A stretch of DNA of 25,447 nucleotides from JANQLC01 sp036881805. Its GTDB lineage: Bacteria; Bacteroidota; Bacteroidia; Flavobacteriales; JANQLC01. Position numbers and translations under genes: made by a program. The notes below the pieces were generated by a model. The model was not told the origin of the DNA and searched no databases. It saw only the letters and a program-made list of their open reading frames with translations. Position 1 is the stretch's first letter; each line of letters starts with the position of its first letter. Below, in pieces: positions 16,837 to 24,349 of the stretch. Location of the stretch: NCBI GenBank assembly GCA_036881805.1, contig JBAJNK010000024.1:1-25447 (forward strand). The letters run 5' to 3'.

Positions 16837-16840
16837 GGTG
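16835..16840 (+). promoter_or_regulatory. Shine-Dalgarno sequence of mreC
   Basis: GAGGTG overlaps the mreB stop codon and lies 2 bases before the mreC ATG. It is one of the few strong Shine-Dalgarno-like sequences in the window and fixes the mreC start, though the spacing is short. Confidence 0.45.
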
Positions 16841-16842
16841 AA

Positions 16843-17673
16843 ATGCGACGTTTGCTCCAGCTTGCTTACCGGCTTCGGCACCTTTTCTTATTTCTCTTGT
16901 TAGAAACGGCAGCGCTTTACCTCACCTTTCAATACAGCGCTTATCACAAGGCCCTGTTTTTCTGTTTGACCGCTGAGATTAACGGCTATCTCTTTTCAAA
17001 AAAGGAAAGCCTGACCGCTTTTTTCCACCTCAGGGAAGAAAATCAATCGCTATTGAAAGAAAACGCGAGATTACGGGGACAGTTGCGCGCATTCCAGTAT
17101 CGAACTGCCGCACCCAGTACGGTTGTCAACGATGCGTTTTACCACCAGCAATATACATGTATCCCAGCGGAAATCCTCGGCATGACCACCCGCAGTCGAA
17201 ACAACAAAATCTCGATTAATCGGGGTCGCGAACAAGGTGTTGGAGAGAATATGGGTGTTATTGCAGATGGCGGAATCGTGGGTATAGTCGATGGGGTCTC
17301 CAGGAATTACGCGCGCATCATTCCCATTATCAGTTCGTATTCTCACGTTTGTGCCCGGCTTAAAAAAGGTAATTTTTTTGGTTTTTTAAGCTGGAATGGA
17401 AAGGATTATCGCATCGCGCAATTGGAAGAAATTCCCGGCCATGCGCCTATAAATGTAGGTGATACCGTAATTTCCGATAGCAATTCGGCTATCTTTCCCG
17501 CCGGTATGCCCATCGGTACGATACGCCGTGTTGAGCGGGGACATCCAGCGGGATTTTACACTGCTGACGTCGACCTCTTTATAGATTTTGCCAGCCTACG
17601 CCATGTTTACGTGGTAAAGAATCTGTTGAAAGCAGCGGCAAACAAAGTGCAAAATCCCCATACGCATGAATAA
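16843..17673 (+). CDS. mreC: Rod shape-determining protein MreC
   Basis: MreC is a bitopic inner-membrane protein that dimerises in the periplasm and activates the RodA/PBP2 wall synthase. The 276 residues show a short cytoplasmic N-terminus, one transmembrane helix (LFLFLLLETAALYLTF, about 13-28), a heptad-like coiled coil around residues 60-85 (REENQSLLKENARLRGQL), and then the double beta-barrel MreC domain with INRGREQGVGENMGVIADGG and GIVDGVSRNYARI. The length is normal. It lies between mreB (6-base gap) and mreD (8-base overlap). Confidence 0.95.
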   Translation: MRRLLQLAYRLRHLFLFLLLETAALYLTFQYSAYHKALFFCLTAEINGYLFSKKESLTAFFHLREENQSLLKENARLRGQLRAFQYRTAAPSTVVNDAFYHQQYTCIPAEILGMTTRSRNNKISINRGREQGVGENMGVIADGGIVGIVDGVSRNYARIIPIISSYSHVCARLKKGNFFGFLSWNGKDYRIAQLEEIPGHAPINVGDTVISDSNSAIFPAGMPIGTIRRVERGHPAGFYTADVDLFIDFASLRHVYVVKNLLKAAANKVQNPHTHE

Positions 17674-18175
17674 TAAATACCTGAAATACAGCCTTTTATT
17701 CTTTTTTCTAATCCTTTGTCAAGCCTATGTGTTCGGCCGGATCAATTTTATGGGAGCGGTTAACCCACAGGTTTTTATCCTGTTTGTTTTGCTGGTTCCG
17801 GTTTACAGCCAATCCGGGCTCATGATCCTGGCATTTCTGTTGGGTTTCGGTGTCGATCTCTTGATGGGGTCGGGTGGTATGCATGCGGCTTCTAGCGTAT
17901 GTATCGCTTTCGTTCGGCCCTTTATCTTGCGGTTGGTGAGTGAGAAGGGCCGATTCGATTCAGCGGCCTGTCCCGTCAGCGCGCGCTCAAAATCCGAACT
18001 TTTCCGCTACTTTGCCCTATCGACTGTGTTGCAAAGCCTGGTCATTTACTCCTTGGACGCCTGGCGTCTTTACCGGACAGCTCAAGCTGTGCGCTACGCC
18101 TTGATCAGTGCGGGCATGACATGGGTGCTGTCGGTACTGATCTATCCGTTTGTAAGAGATCCCGTTCGATCGTGA
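17666..18175 (+). CDS. mreD: Rod shape-determining protein MreD
   Basis: MreD is a small polytopic membrane subunit of the elongasome. The 169 residues contain about five hydrophobic segments, including YSLLFFFLILCQAYVFG, INFMGAVNPQVFILFVLLVP and GLMILAFLLGFGVDLLMGSG. The last carries the GxxxDL feature usual in MreD. Sequence conservation in this family is low, so the call rests on topology, length and its place between mreC and mrdA. The ATG at 17666 overlaps the end of mreC by 8 bases, and the TGA overlaps the GTG start of the next gene by 4 bases. Confidence 0.92.
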   Translation: MNNKYLKYSLLFFFLILCQAYVFGRINFMGAVNPQVFILFVLLVPVYSQSGLMILAFLLGFGVDLLMGSGGMHAASSVCIAFVRPFILRLVSEKGRFDSAACPVSARSKSELFRYFALSTVLQSLVIYSLDAWRLYRTAQAVRYALISAGMTWVLSVLIYPFVRDPVRS

Positions 18176-20007
18176 AAAAATCGAGCTTGTTTGTCGTATG
18201 GCTCTTTTCGTGTACCGCTGCATTGGTCGCACGCCTGTACTACGTTCAGCTCGCCAATAAAATCTATCGGGTCAAAGCGGATCGAACGGCTGTCATAGCC
18301 ATACGGACGTATCCCAGCCGCGGCTGCATATACGATCGAGAAGCTAGGCTTCTCGTCGCCAACCGAAATAGCTATAACCTAGTCGTCACGCCCAATCAGA
18401 TAAACGGCGTTGACACGCTGGCGCTTTGTCGCATCTTAGGGCTCAGTCAGACCGATTTTGCAGAAAAGCTTAAAAGGTGTACTCAAAAGAACACGAAATA
18501 CCGCAAATCGGTTTTTAAGCGGCTGCTGAGTCCAGCAGAAGTGGTTCAGTTCCAAGAACTCAGTTATAGATTCCCGGGTTTTTACTTGCAGCGCAATCCC
18601 TTGCGCACCTATCCCTACGCTTCTGCAGCCCATATTTTGGGATATATCGGAGCGGTGGGCGCCCGGTTTTTAAAATCGCATCCCAGTTATCAAGCCGGTG
18701 AAAATACCGGAATATCCGGTATTGAAAAAACCTATGAGGATGTATTACGCGGTAAGCCGGGGATTCGTTTCGCGAGAAAAGACGTGAGAAATCGGATTGT
18801 CGGTTCCTATGCAAGCGGTCGATATGACACCTTGCCGCAACCCGGGCGGGGCATCACTATCACCATCGACATAGACTTACAGCGATACGGGGAACGCCTG
18901 ATGAAAAACAAGCGGGGCGCCATCGTAGCCCTGGAACCCGAGACAGGGGAAATCCTAGCCCTGGTAACCAGCCCCAGCTATGATCCCAATTTACTCGTCG
19001 GGCGGAAAAGGGACGAGAATTATAGCGCGCTCCTTCGAGATAGGTCAGACAAGCCTTTACTGGATCGTGCGATCACGGGGACCTATCCCCCTGGCTCCAC
19101 CTTTAAGCTGGTTACCGCGCTCATCGGTGAGCAGGAAAAAGTCTTAAGCCCCCAGACCACTCACACCTGTCACCACGGTTTTCAAGCCGGAAAATTTCAC
19201 ATATCCTGCCACTGTGGTACGACTGGGCCCATACACTTGGAAACCGCCATTGCCGTATCGTGTAACAATTTTTTTGCACATGTATATTGGGACATTATCA
19301 AGGGTAAAAAAACCCCTGCCGCGGGGTTGGAAACCTGGTGTGCCTATGTAAGGGGATTCGGGTTCGGCGATTTTTTGGGCACCGATTTATCAACGGGCGC
19401 GAAGGGTTATATACCCGATAGCCACTTTTACGATAAGATGTATGGCCGTGGGCGTTGGAATGCGCTCAACACCATATCCAATGGGATTGGACAAGGCGAG
19501 GTACTCGCAACACCCATCCAACTGGCGAATATGGCGGCCATCATCGCCAACAGGGGCTGGTATTATCCCCCCCATATCGTTAAAAAAACAGGTGGAATCC
19601 CCAACGAAAATCCGAACTTCACAGAAAAGCGGCAAACCGCCATAGCGGCGCCATACTTCGCCCCAGTCATTCAGGGCATGGCGCGCGTCATAACGGAAGG
19701 CAGCGCGCAGTACACGGCGAGAATACCCGATATTGCGTTCTGTGGTAAGACTGGCACGGCTCAAAACCCACATGGTGCAGCGCATTCTATATTCGTAGGC
19801 TTTGCCCCCAAAGAAAATCCGACCATCGCCCTGGCAGTCGTCGTAGAAAATGGTGACTGGGGGTCGCGCTGGGCGGCGCCCATAGCGAGTTTGATGGTTG
19901 AAAAATACATAGCCGGTGTGATTGAGACACCGGCTAGAAAAGCCATAGAAAAGCATATGATCGAAGGAGATGTAAGCGCGCCCGAAGACGTGGAAACCCA
20001 TGGGTAA
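18172..20007 (+). CDS. mrdA: Penicillin-binding protein 2 (elongasome transpeptidase)
   Basis: This class B PBP cross-links new side-wall peptidoglycan together with RodA. From GTG 18172 it has 611 residues: an N-terminal membrane anchor (about 4-20), a dimerisation/pedestal domain, and a transpeptidase domain with SxxK at Ser309-Lys312 (PPGSTFKL), SxN at Ser363-Asn365 (AVSCNNFF) and KTG at 526-528 (CGKTGTAQ). The GTG start is chosen because it overlaps the mreD stop (GTGA) and places the anchor at the N-terminus. An upstream ATG at 18121 in the same frame would add 17 residues lying over mreD. Cys333, Cys346, His347 and Cys348 form a cluster before the SxN motif that could bind a metal. Confidence 0.96.
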   Translation: MKKSSLFVVWLFSCTAALVARLYYVQLANKIYRVKADRTAVIAIRTYPSRGCIYDREARLLVANRNSYNLVVTPNQINGVDTLALCRILGLSQTDFAEKLKRCTQKNTKYRKSVFKRLLSPAEVVQFQELSYRFPGFYLQRNPLRTYPYASAAHILGYIGAVGARFLKSHPSYQAGENTGISGIEKTYEDVLRGKPGIRFARKDVRNRIVGSYASGRYDTLPQPGRGITITIDIDLQRYGERLMKNKRGAIVALEPETGEILALVTSPSYDPNLLVGRKRDENYSALLRDRSDKPLLDRAITGTYPPGSTFKLVTALIGEQEKVLSPQTTHTCHHGFQAGKFHISCHCGTTGPIHLETAIAVSCNNFFAHVYWDIIKGKKTPAAGLETWCAYVRGFGFGDFLGTDLSTGAKGYIPDSHFYDKMYGRGRWNALNTISNGIGQGEVLATPIQLANMAAIIANRGWYYPPHIVKKTGGIPNENPNFTEKRQTAIAAPYFAPVIQGMARVITEGSAQYTARIPDIAFCGKTGTAQNPHGAAHSIFVGFAPKENPTIALAVVVENGDWGSRWAAPIASLMVEKYIAGVIETPARKAIEKHMIEGDVSAPEDVETHG

Positions 20008-21268
20008 TACATCGATTTGGCGCAGGGTGGACGGGTGGTTAATCCTGTTTTATGTATTTTTCGTCTTTTGGGGCTGGCTCAATCTCTATTCAACCGTCTC
20101 AGACGGAAATCACACCGCTTTCTTCGATATATCCGAGCGGTACGGAAAGCAACTCCTTTGGATGGGGCTTAGCGCGTTTTTGATCGTCGCTATCATGTTG
20201 TTCAAGTACATCGAGTATTACCAATTTGCCGGTGTCCTGTACTTGATTTCTATCGCTTTACTGGTCGGTCTTTTCCCGTTTGGAAAGCAAATCAACGGTG
20301 CTACCTCGTGGTATGTTTTGGGTACCTTGCACTTTCAGCCAGCAGCGTTCGCCAAGGTAGCGACGGCACTCATGCTGGCGCGCTACCTCAGCAACCCATT
20401 GGTGGAGATCAGTCGATCCAAGACTTTACTAAAGGCTTTGCTGATCACCGGGGTTCCCGCAGCCTTGATCGCGGCTCAACCCGACCTGGGTACCGCACTG
20501 GTTTTTTCCGTATTCCCTTTGGTATTATACCGCGAAGGCATGCCGGGGTACTACTTGTTTATCGGTTTTAGCGCTGCACTGATCTTTGTCATGGCACAAG
20601 CCTTTGGCGTTAGGCCGGTTTTAATCGGTTTGGTATCGCTTACCTCAGTCTTTGTCTACCGGCGGCGAAAAAGTGAAAAAGCCCTGAAGAGAGCCGTCCT
20701 TTTCCTGTTTTTTGCTGTTGGTTTTTTGTACAGCACCGATTTTATTTTCAACGCGGTTTTAAGCGATCGGCATCGAGACCGCATTAATATTTTAATTGGA
20801 AAGGTGGCACACACCGAATCGTTCCGGCGGGGGATCGGTTACAATTTAAACCAATCCTTACTGACTATCGGAAGTGGCGGACTGATGGGAAAGGGGTTTC
20901 TCAAAGGCACTTTGACCAAAGGAAATTTTGTGCCAGCGCAGAGCACGGATTATATCTTTTGCACCATTGGTGAGGAATGGGGATTTGTAGGCAGTGCGGG
21001 TCTGGTGATTTTGTTCGCTTTATTTATAGCCCGTATTTTTTACAAGGCGGAGCGACAAAACACCCGATTTTCTCGCATGTACGGGTATGCCGTGGGCTGT
21101 TTTTTCATGGTTCACCTGTTGATCAATGTGGGTATGACCCTGGGTGTTGTACCGACGATCGGCATCCCCCTACCTTTTTTCAGCTATGGGGGTTCCTCGC
21201 TATGGGGCTTCACCGCTATGCTCTTTATCTTTATCAAATTGGATGCAGCGGGCGGGAGATTTTTGTAA
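20000..21268 (+). CDS. rodA: RodA, SEDS peptidoglycan glycosyltransferase
   Basis: RodA polymerises lipid II into glycan strands in partnership with PBP2. The 422-residue polytopic protein has about ten membrane helices and the SEDS landmarks: KQINGATSWYVLG, IAAQPDLGTALVF, IGSGGLMGKGFLKGT, QSTDYIFCTIGEEWGF with the likely catalytic Asp317, and the closing GIPLPFFSYGGSSLW. It starts inside the last codons of mrdA (8-base overlap) and ends the operon. Twenty-five bases separate it from the convergent ppiD-like gene, with no clear terminator between them. The family includes FtsW; position next to mrdA decides for RodA. Confidence 0.97.
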   Translation: MGNTSIWRRVDGWLILFYVFFVFWGWLNLYSTVSDGNHTAFFDISERYGKQLLWMGLSAFLIVAIMLFKYIEYYQFAGVLYLISIALLVGLFPFGKQINGATSWYVLGTLHFQPAAFAKVATALMLARYLSNPLVEISRSKTLLKALLITGVPAALIAAQPDLGTALVFSVFPLVLYREGMPGYYLFIGFSAALIFVMAQAFGVRPVLIGLVSLTSVFVYRRRKSEKALKRAVLFLFFAVGFLYSTDFIFNAVLSDRHRDRINILIGKVAHTESFRRGIGYNLNQSLLTIGSGGLMGKGFLKGTLTKGNFVPAQSTDYIFCTIGEEWGFVGSAGLVILFALFIARIFYKAERQNTRFSRMYGYAVGCFFMVHLLINVGMTLGVVPTIGIPLPFFSYGGSSLWGFTAMLFIFIKLDAAGGRFL

Positions 21269-21293
21269 TAACCGTCGCCTTTCTCCTCCATTT

Positions 21294-23426
21294 TTAATAG
21301 CCCAACTCGAGGATGCGATTCTCGATATCTGCTTTGTCCACCAATGCCCGATAGGCATAAACAGGGATTTTTTGCTCGGTAACGGCTGTTATACGCCGCT
21401 GGATACCCGTATAATCACTTGCAGCAGCTCGTGTCTTTTTTGTGGCTTTTACCAGGAAAATACCGCGCGCTCCCAATACGAGTTGGGCGGTTGTGTTTTC
21501 TCTCATTCCAAAAGCAGCGCCCACCACTGCGGGTTCACGACCGGCACCGGTGACGATCGGGTTCCCAAAATGCACGGCATCCGATTGGCGAATGGTCACA
21601 TGGTACACCGCTGCCGCATGCGCCAGGTCCGGGTTGCCGCCCAACTCAGCGCGCACGGCTTTGAGCTGTTCCGCCTTTCTCAGGATGGGTGCAACCGCGG
21701 CGCGCACTTCTGAAACGCTTGCCAGCCCTTTGTCCGATTTACCGGTTACCGAGACGACCACGGAGCCATTACCGCTGTTGAACATATGCGAATCACCGGA
21801 TTGCCTCCCTTTGGCGTACAGCCATTTTACGATTTTCCGGCTGTCTTCAATGTCCTGTATTCGAGCGTCCCATTTGCTTATCCCTGCTAAGCGCTGCACG
21901 GGCAGACCGGCCGCTTGGGCCTGTCGACTAAATCGGTCGATATCGTTTTTCGTATCTTCAAAAAACGCAGCTGCCTGTGCATAACGCGCATTCTCGGTTT
22001 GTCGACTCGGAGAGATGTCGCAGACTATCGTCGCCACTCGATAGGCGGGATGAAAATTTTTCTGATCCAATATTTCGATCACATGAAAACCAAAGGGCGT
22101 TTCCACGACCCCCATACTGCCTTTTTTGTGGGTGAAGGCAAATTCCTGAAATCTGGGCGCGAACTGACCGTACGCAGTCCAACCCAGCTCACCGCCGCGA
22201 TCTCGGGTAGCATCTTCTCCAAACGCTTTGGCGAGAGCAGCAAACGCACTTCCGCCCTGGATAGCGGTGTACAGGCTATCTGCCAACGCCTCGGCCTGTG
22301 CTCGGTTTCGCTCAACGCCCTCGGGCGTACTGGACAGCCCGGCATACGCGATTAAAATGTGACGCGTTTTAACCGAATCCGGAAGCTCGGCGCGTGCGAC
22401 CAATCGGCTCAATCGATAGGTATTACCCACCTTGTAAGGGCCGTAGATTTGGCCTTTTTTGGCGCTTTGTAAGAACGATTGAAGCGGTTTGGGAAATTGA
22501 CTCAGCGCGCGATAGTTGGGATTGTAATTCACGTCTGATTGCGAATTGACAAATGCCGCTGTGTTTGGCGTATCTTTAAATCCCGGTAGGGTGTCATCGG
22601 ATCGGGTAATCGCATTGTATTCCACCCTTTGCCCCAACATGCCGCTTACCCGCTTTAACACCGCTTCATCATCTGATCGGGAAGGTTTTACTTCAAATGA
22701 AACGTACTGAATCGCACGTGTAGCCGGACGCCCAAAGCGGTTTTTGTGTTCTTTTATGTAGGTTTGAATCGCATCATCGGTGATCGTTATCTCACCCTTG
22801 ACCTGTTCAAAAGGAATCTGAACATATGTCATGTCGACTTTGTCGTTTTCAAGGTGATAACTGATTTCCGCTTCCGCAGCCGATGTGTAGATACCGTCCT
22901 TTATCAAGTTGAAGTAGCCATCGATCAACGCCTGGTCTTTAACGCGTTCACCGAACAGTAAAATCCTGTTATATACGCTCGTCTCTCGGTTCTTTGCTCG
23001 TGCCAACCACGCGGTAAATTTGTCGGGATCAAATTGCCCATCCGTTTGTAGAAAAGGCTGTTGGCGAATGTAAGGATTGGCGGTCAGCGCCTCCCATTCC
23101 TGGTCTTCCCCTACTGTTAGACCCAACTTTTCAGCTTGTTGATCGATGAGTACTTGTCGCTTCATTTGCTGCCAGGTCTCGCTGACTGCATCCATCGTTG
23201 TCGCATTCGGATTCCGTTGTTTCAGTGCGTAAGCGTTCTGCTTGACGCGTGTATCAAAGTCTCGGATTGGAATTTTTTGCCCATTGATAGTGGCTGCGGT
23301 ATCCACGCTTCCCCTAAAGATAGAACCTTTGCGAATGAGATCTGTCAACAAAAAGGCCAGAAGCGCCACGCCTATAATGGCTATGAGTAGTCCAGATCGT
23401 TTTCTGATATTCCCTAAGGTTGCCAT
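21294..23426 (-). CDS. PpiD/SurA-type periplasmic peptidyl-prolyl isomerase and chaperone
   Basis: This membrane-anchored foldase should act on proteins leaving the Sec translocon and on outer-membrane proteins. The 710 residues start with a short cytoplasmic segment and one transmembrane helix (LLIAIIGVALLAFLLTDLI, about 13-31). A SurA-like N-terminal chaperone region follows (TINGQKIPIRDFDTRVKQ). A parvulin domain lies at about 350-455, from KTRHILIAYAG through LAKAFGEDATRDRGGELGW to ETPFGFHVIEI. A long C-terminal region ends in a weaker parvulin-like or helical part. The ATG at 23426 gives the usual PpiD N-terminus. It lies 137 bases downstream of the small membrane protein gene, probably in the same unit as lptC. 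Length and domain order are typical of Bacteroidota PpiD. Confidence 0.93.
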   Translation of the reverse strand: MATLGNIRKRSGLLIAIIGVALLAFLLTDLIRKGSIFRGSVDTAATINGQKIPIRDFDTRVKQNAYALKQRNPNATTMDAVSETWQQMKRQVLIDQQAEKLGLTVGEDQEWEALTANPYIRQQPFLQTDGQFDPDKFTAWLARAKNRETSVYNRILLFGERVKDQALIDGYFNLIKDGIYTSAAEAEISYHLENDKVDMTYVQIPFEQVKGEITITDDAIQTYIKEHKNRFGRPATRAIQYVSFEVKPSRSDDEAVLKRVSGMLGQRVEYNAITRSDDTLPGFKDTPNTAAFVNSQSDVNYNPNYRALSQFPKPLQSFLQSAKKGQIYGPYKVGNTYRLSRLVARAELPDSVKTRHILIAYAGLSSTPEGVERNRAQAEALADSLYTAIQGGSAFAALAKAFGEDATRDRGGELGWTAYGQFAPRFQEFAFTHKKGSMGVVETPFGFHVIEILDQKNFHPAYRVATIVCDISPSRQTENARYAQAAAFFEDTKNDIDRFSRQAQAAGLPVQRLAGISKWDARIQDIEDSRKIVKWLYAKGRQSGDSHMFNSGNGSVVVSVTGKSDKGLASVSEVRAAVAPILRKAEQLKAVRAELGGNPDLAHAAAVYHVTIRQSDAVHFGNPIVTGAGREPAVVGAAFGMRENTTAQLVLGARGIFLVKATKKTRAAASDYTGIQRRITAVTEQKIPVYAYRALVDKADIENRILELGY

Positions 23427-23563
23427 TTCACGTCTTTTGATCGGTGGGCGAAGTTACGGTTTCGGGTTAAATTATAAAAGAGACCCCTTTGTATTATCGA
23501 GTCGCAAGCGCGGATTCACAGTGCGTTTAATAGGCGTTGAACCCTTTAAAATTTCAATACAGC

Positions 23564-23770
23564 TTATCTCGTCCGGGTATTGGAACGAACGCGGTGGCGT
23601 TTTTGGTAGTTTAAACGTCTTTTTCTCCGAAAGAAAAACATGAAAAGCCCTGCTGTAAATGTGGCGATAAAGATATAAAATCGGGTGTGGTGTACATCCC
23701 AATGCATGAGAATTTCATATAGAGAAATGGCTGCAACGGTTAGCCAGCCCAGTTCTACGATACGCAACAT
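23564..23770 (-). CDS. Small two-helix membrane protein, conserved-looking hypothetical
   Basis: From ATG 23770 this encodes 68 residues; a GTG at 23779 would add three. It has two hydrophobic helices, LGWLTVAAISLYEILMHW and FYIFIATFTAGLFMFFF, followed by a strongly basic tail (RRKRRLNYQKRHRVR), so the C-terminus should be cytoplasmic. I recall short proteins of this plan beside lptC in other Bacteroidota but know no function. It starts 12 bases after the lptC stop (3 bases if GTG is used), which makes it the last gene of the TPR-lptC group before ppiD. Gene spacing, composition and the clean two-helix pattern support a real gene. A role in LPS export or envelope assembly would be inference from place only. 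Confidence 0.72.
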   Translation of the reverse strand: MLRIVELGWLTVAAISLYEILMHWDVHHTRFYIFIATFTAGLFMFFFRRKRRLNYQKRHRVRSNTRTR

Positions 23771-23782
23771 ATAATTCACGAT

Positions 23783-24349
23783 TCAATCTTTTGTCTCTTC
23801 GTTTACCTTTACTTTAATTTTTCCATTCATCGGTTTTAATAAGCGATAGCTCGACATGTCTTCCGCAGCTTCAAATCCCCCTTCGCCGGGCAGTACCGAA
23901 CCCTGGCTCAGGATAGTGGTCTTGGCGTGGCTATAAAATATTTTTTTTGCCCGATCCCAGACCATGCGGGAAGTCAAAATGCTGTCCTCGTCCCGTGTAA
24001 CAGCCAATACGTGTCCATTCGCTTCAAGGGTACCACTATCTGAGAGCTGCATAATCGCGTAATCAGCGCGTAAAAATCCGACCACGCTGTCATTTTCGAG
24101 TTGCTCGATTTGCACCCCAGCTGGAAATTCTCGGTATTTGCGCTTTTTATTGTTGTACTCGACGAGCTCAGGGGCTTTTATGATCAGGGTCACCCTACCG
24201 GAATCGATATAGCGATTTGTAAAACCATCTACGACGATTGTCGGAAAGTCATCCTCGAGGTAAGCCGCGAATCGTTCCGCTTCATTTTTACATGAAAGGA
24301 GCGCTACGCACGAGATGAGTGCCACCCAATGGGTTTGATTCACTGCCAT
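23783..24349 (-). CDS. lptC: LPS export ABC transporter periplasmic protein LptC
   Basis: LptC links the LptB2FG transporter to LptA and hands LPS to the periplasmic bridge. From ATG 24349 it has 188 residues. It starts with a lipoprotein signal (VALISCVALLSCKNE, lipobox LLSC) instead of the plain membrane anchor of E. coli LptC, as is usual in Bacteroidota. The body is a beta-jellyroll: GRVTLIIKAPELVEY, FPAGVQIEQL, SDSGTLEANGHVLAVTRD and LTSRMVWDRAKKIFYSHAKT, matching the YrbK/LptC domain. The frame is open further upstream to 24379, but the ATG at 24349 is preferred because it places the signal peptide at the N-terminus. It overlaps the end of the TPR gene by 10 bases. Confidence 0.9.
   Translation of the reverse strand: MAVNQTHWVALISCVALLSCKNEAERFAAYLEDDFPTIVVDGFTNRYIDSGRVTLIIKAPELVEYNNKKRKYREFPAGVQIEQLENDSVVGFLRADYAIMQLSDSGTLEANGHVLAVTRDEDSILTSRMVWDRAKKIFYSHAKTTILSQGSVLPGEGGFEAAEDMSSYRLLKPMNGKIKVKVNEETKD

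Noticed and set aside
18121..18171. ATG 18121 as the start of PBP2
   Set aside because: It would overlap mreD by 55 bases and add a polar segment before the membrane anchor; the GTG at 18172 gives the usual operon overlap and N-terminus.
21269..21293. Bidirectional terminator between the convergent rodA and ppiD genes
   Set aside because: The 25 bases contain no inverted repeat with a T-tract.
21144..21713. Forward open frame spanning the rodA end and the ppiD end
   Set aside because: It is out of frame with rodA and antisense to ppiD, both firmly identified; its translation has no family features.
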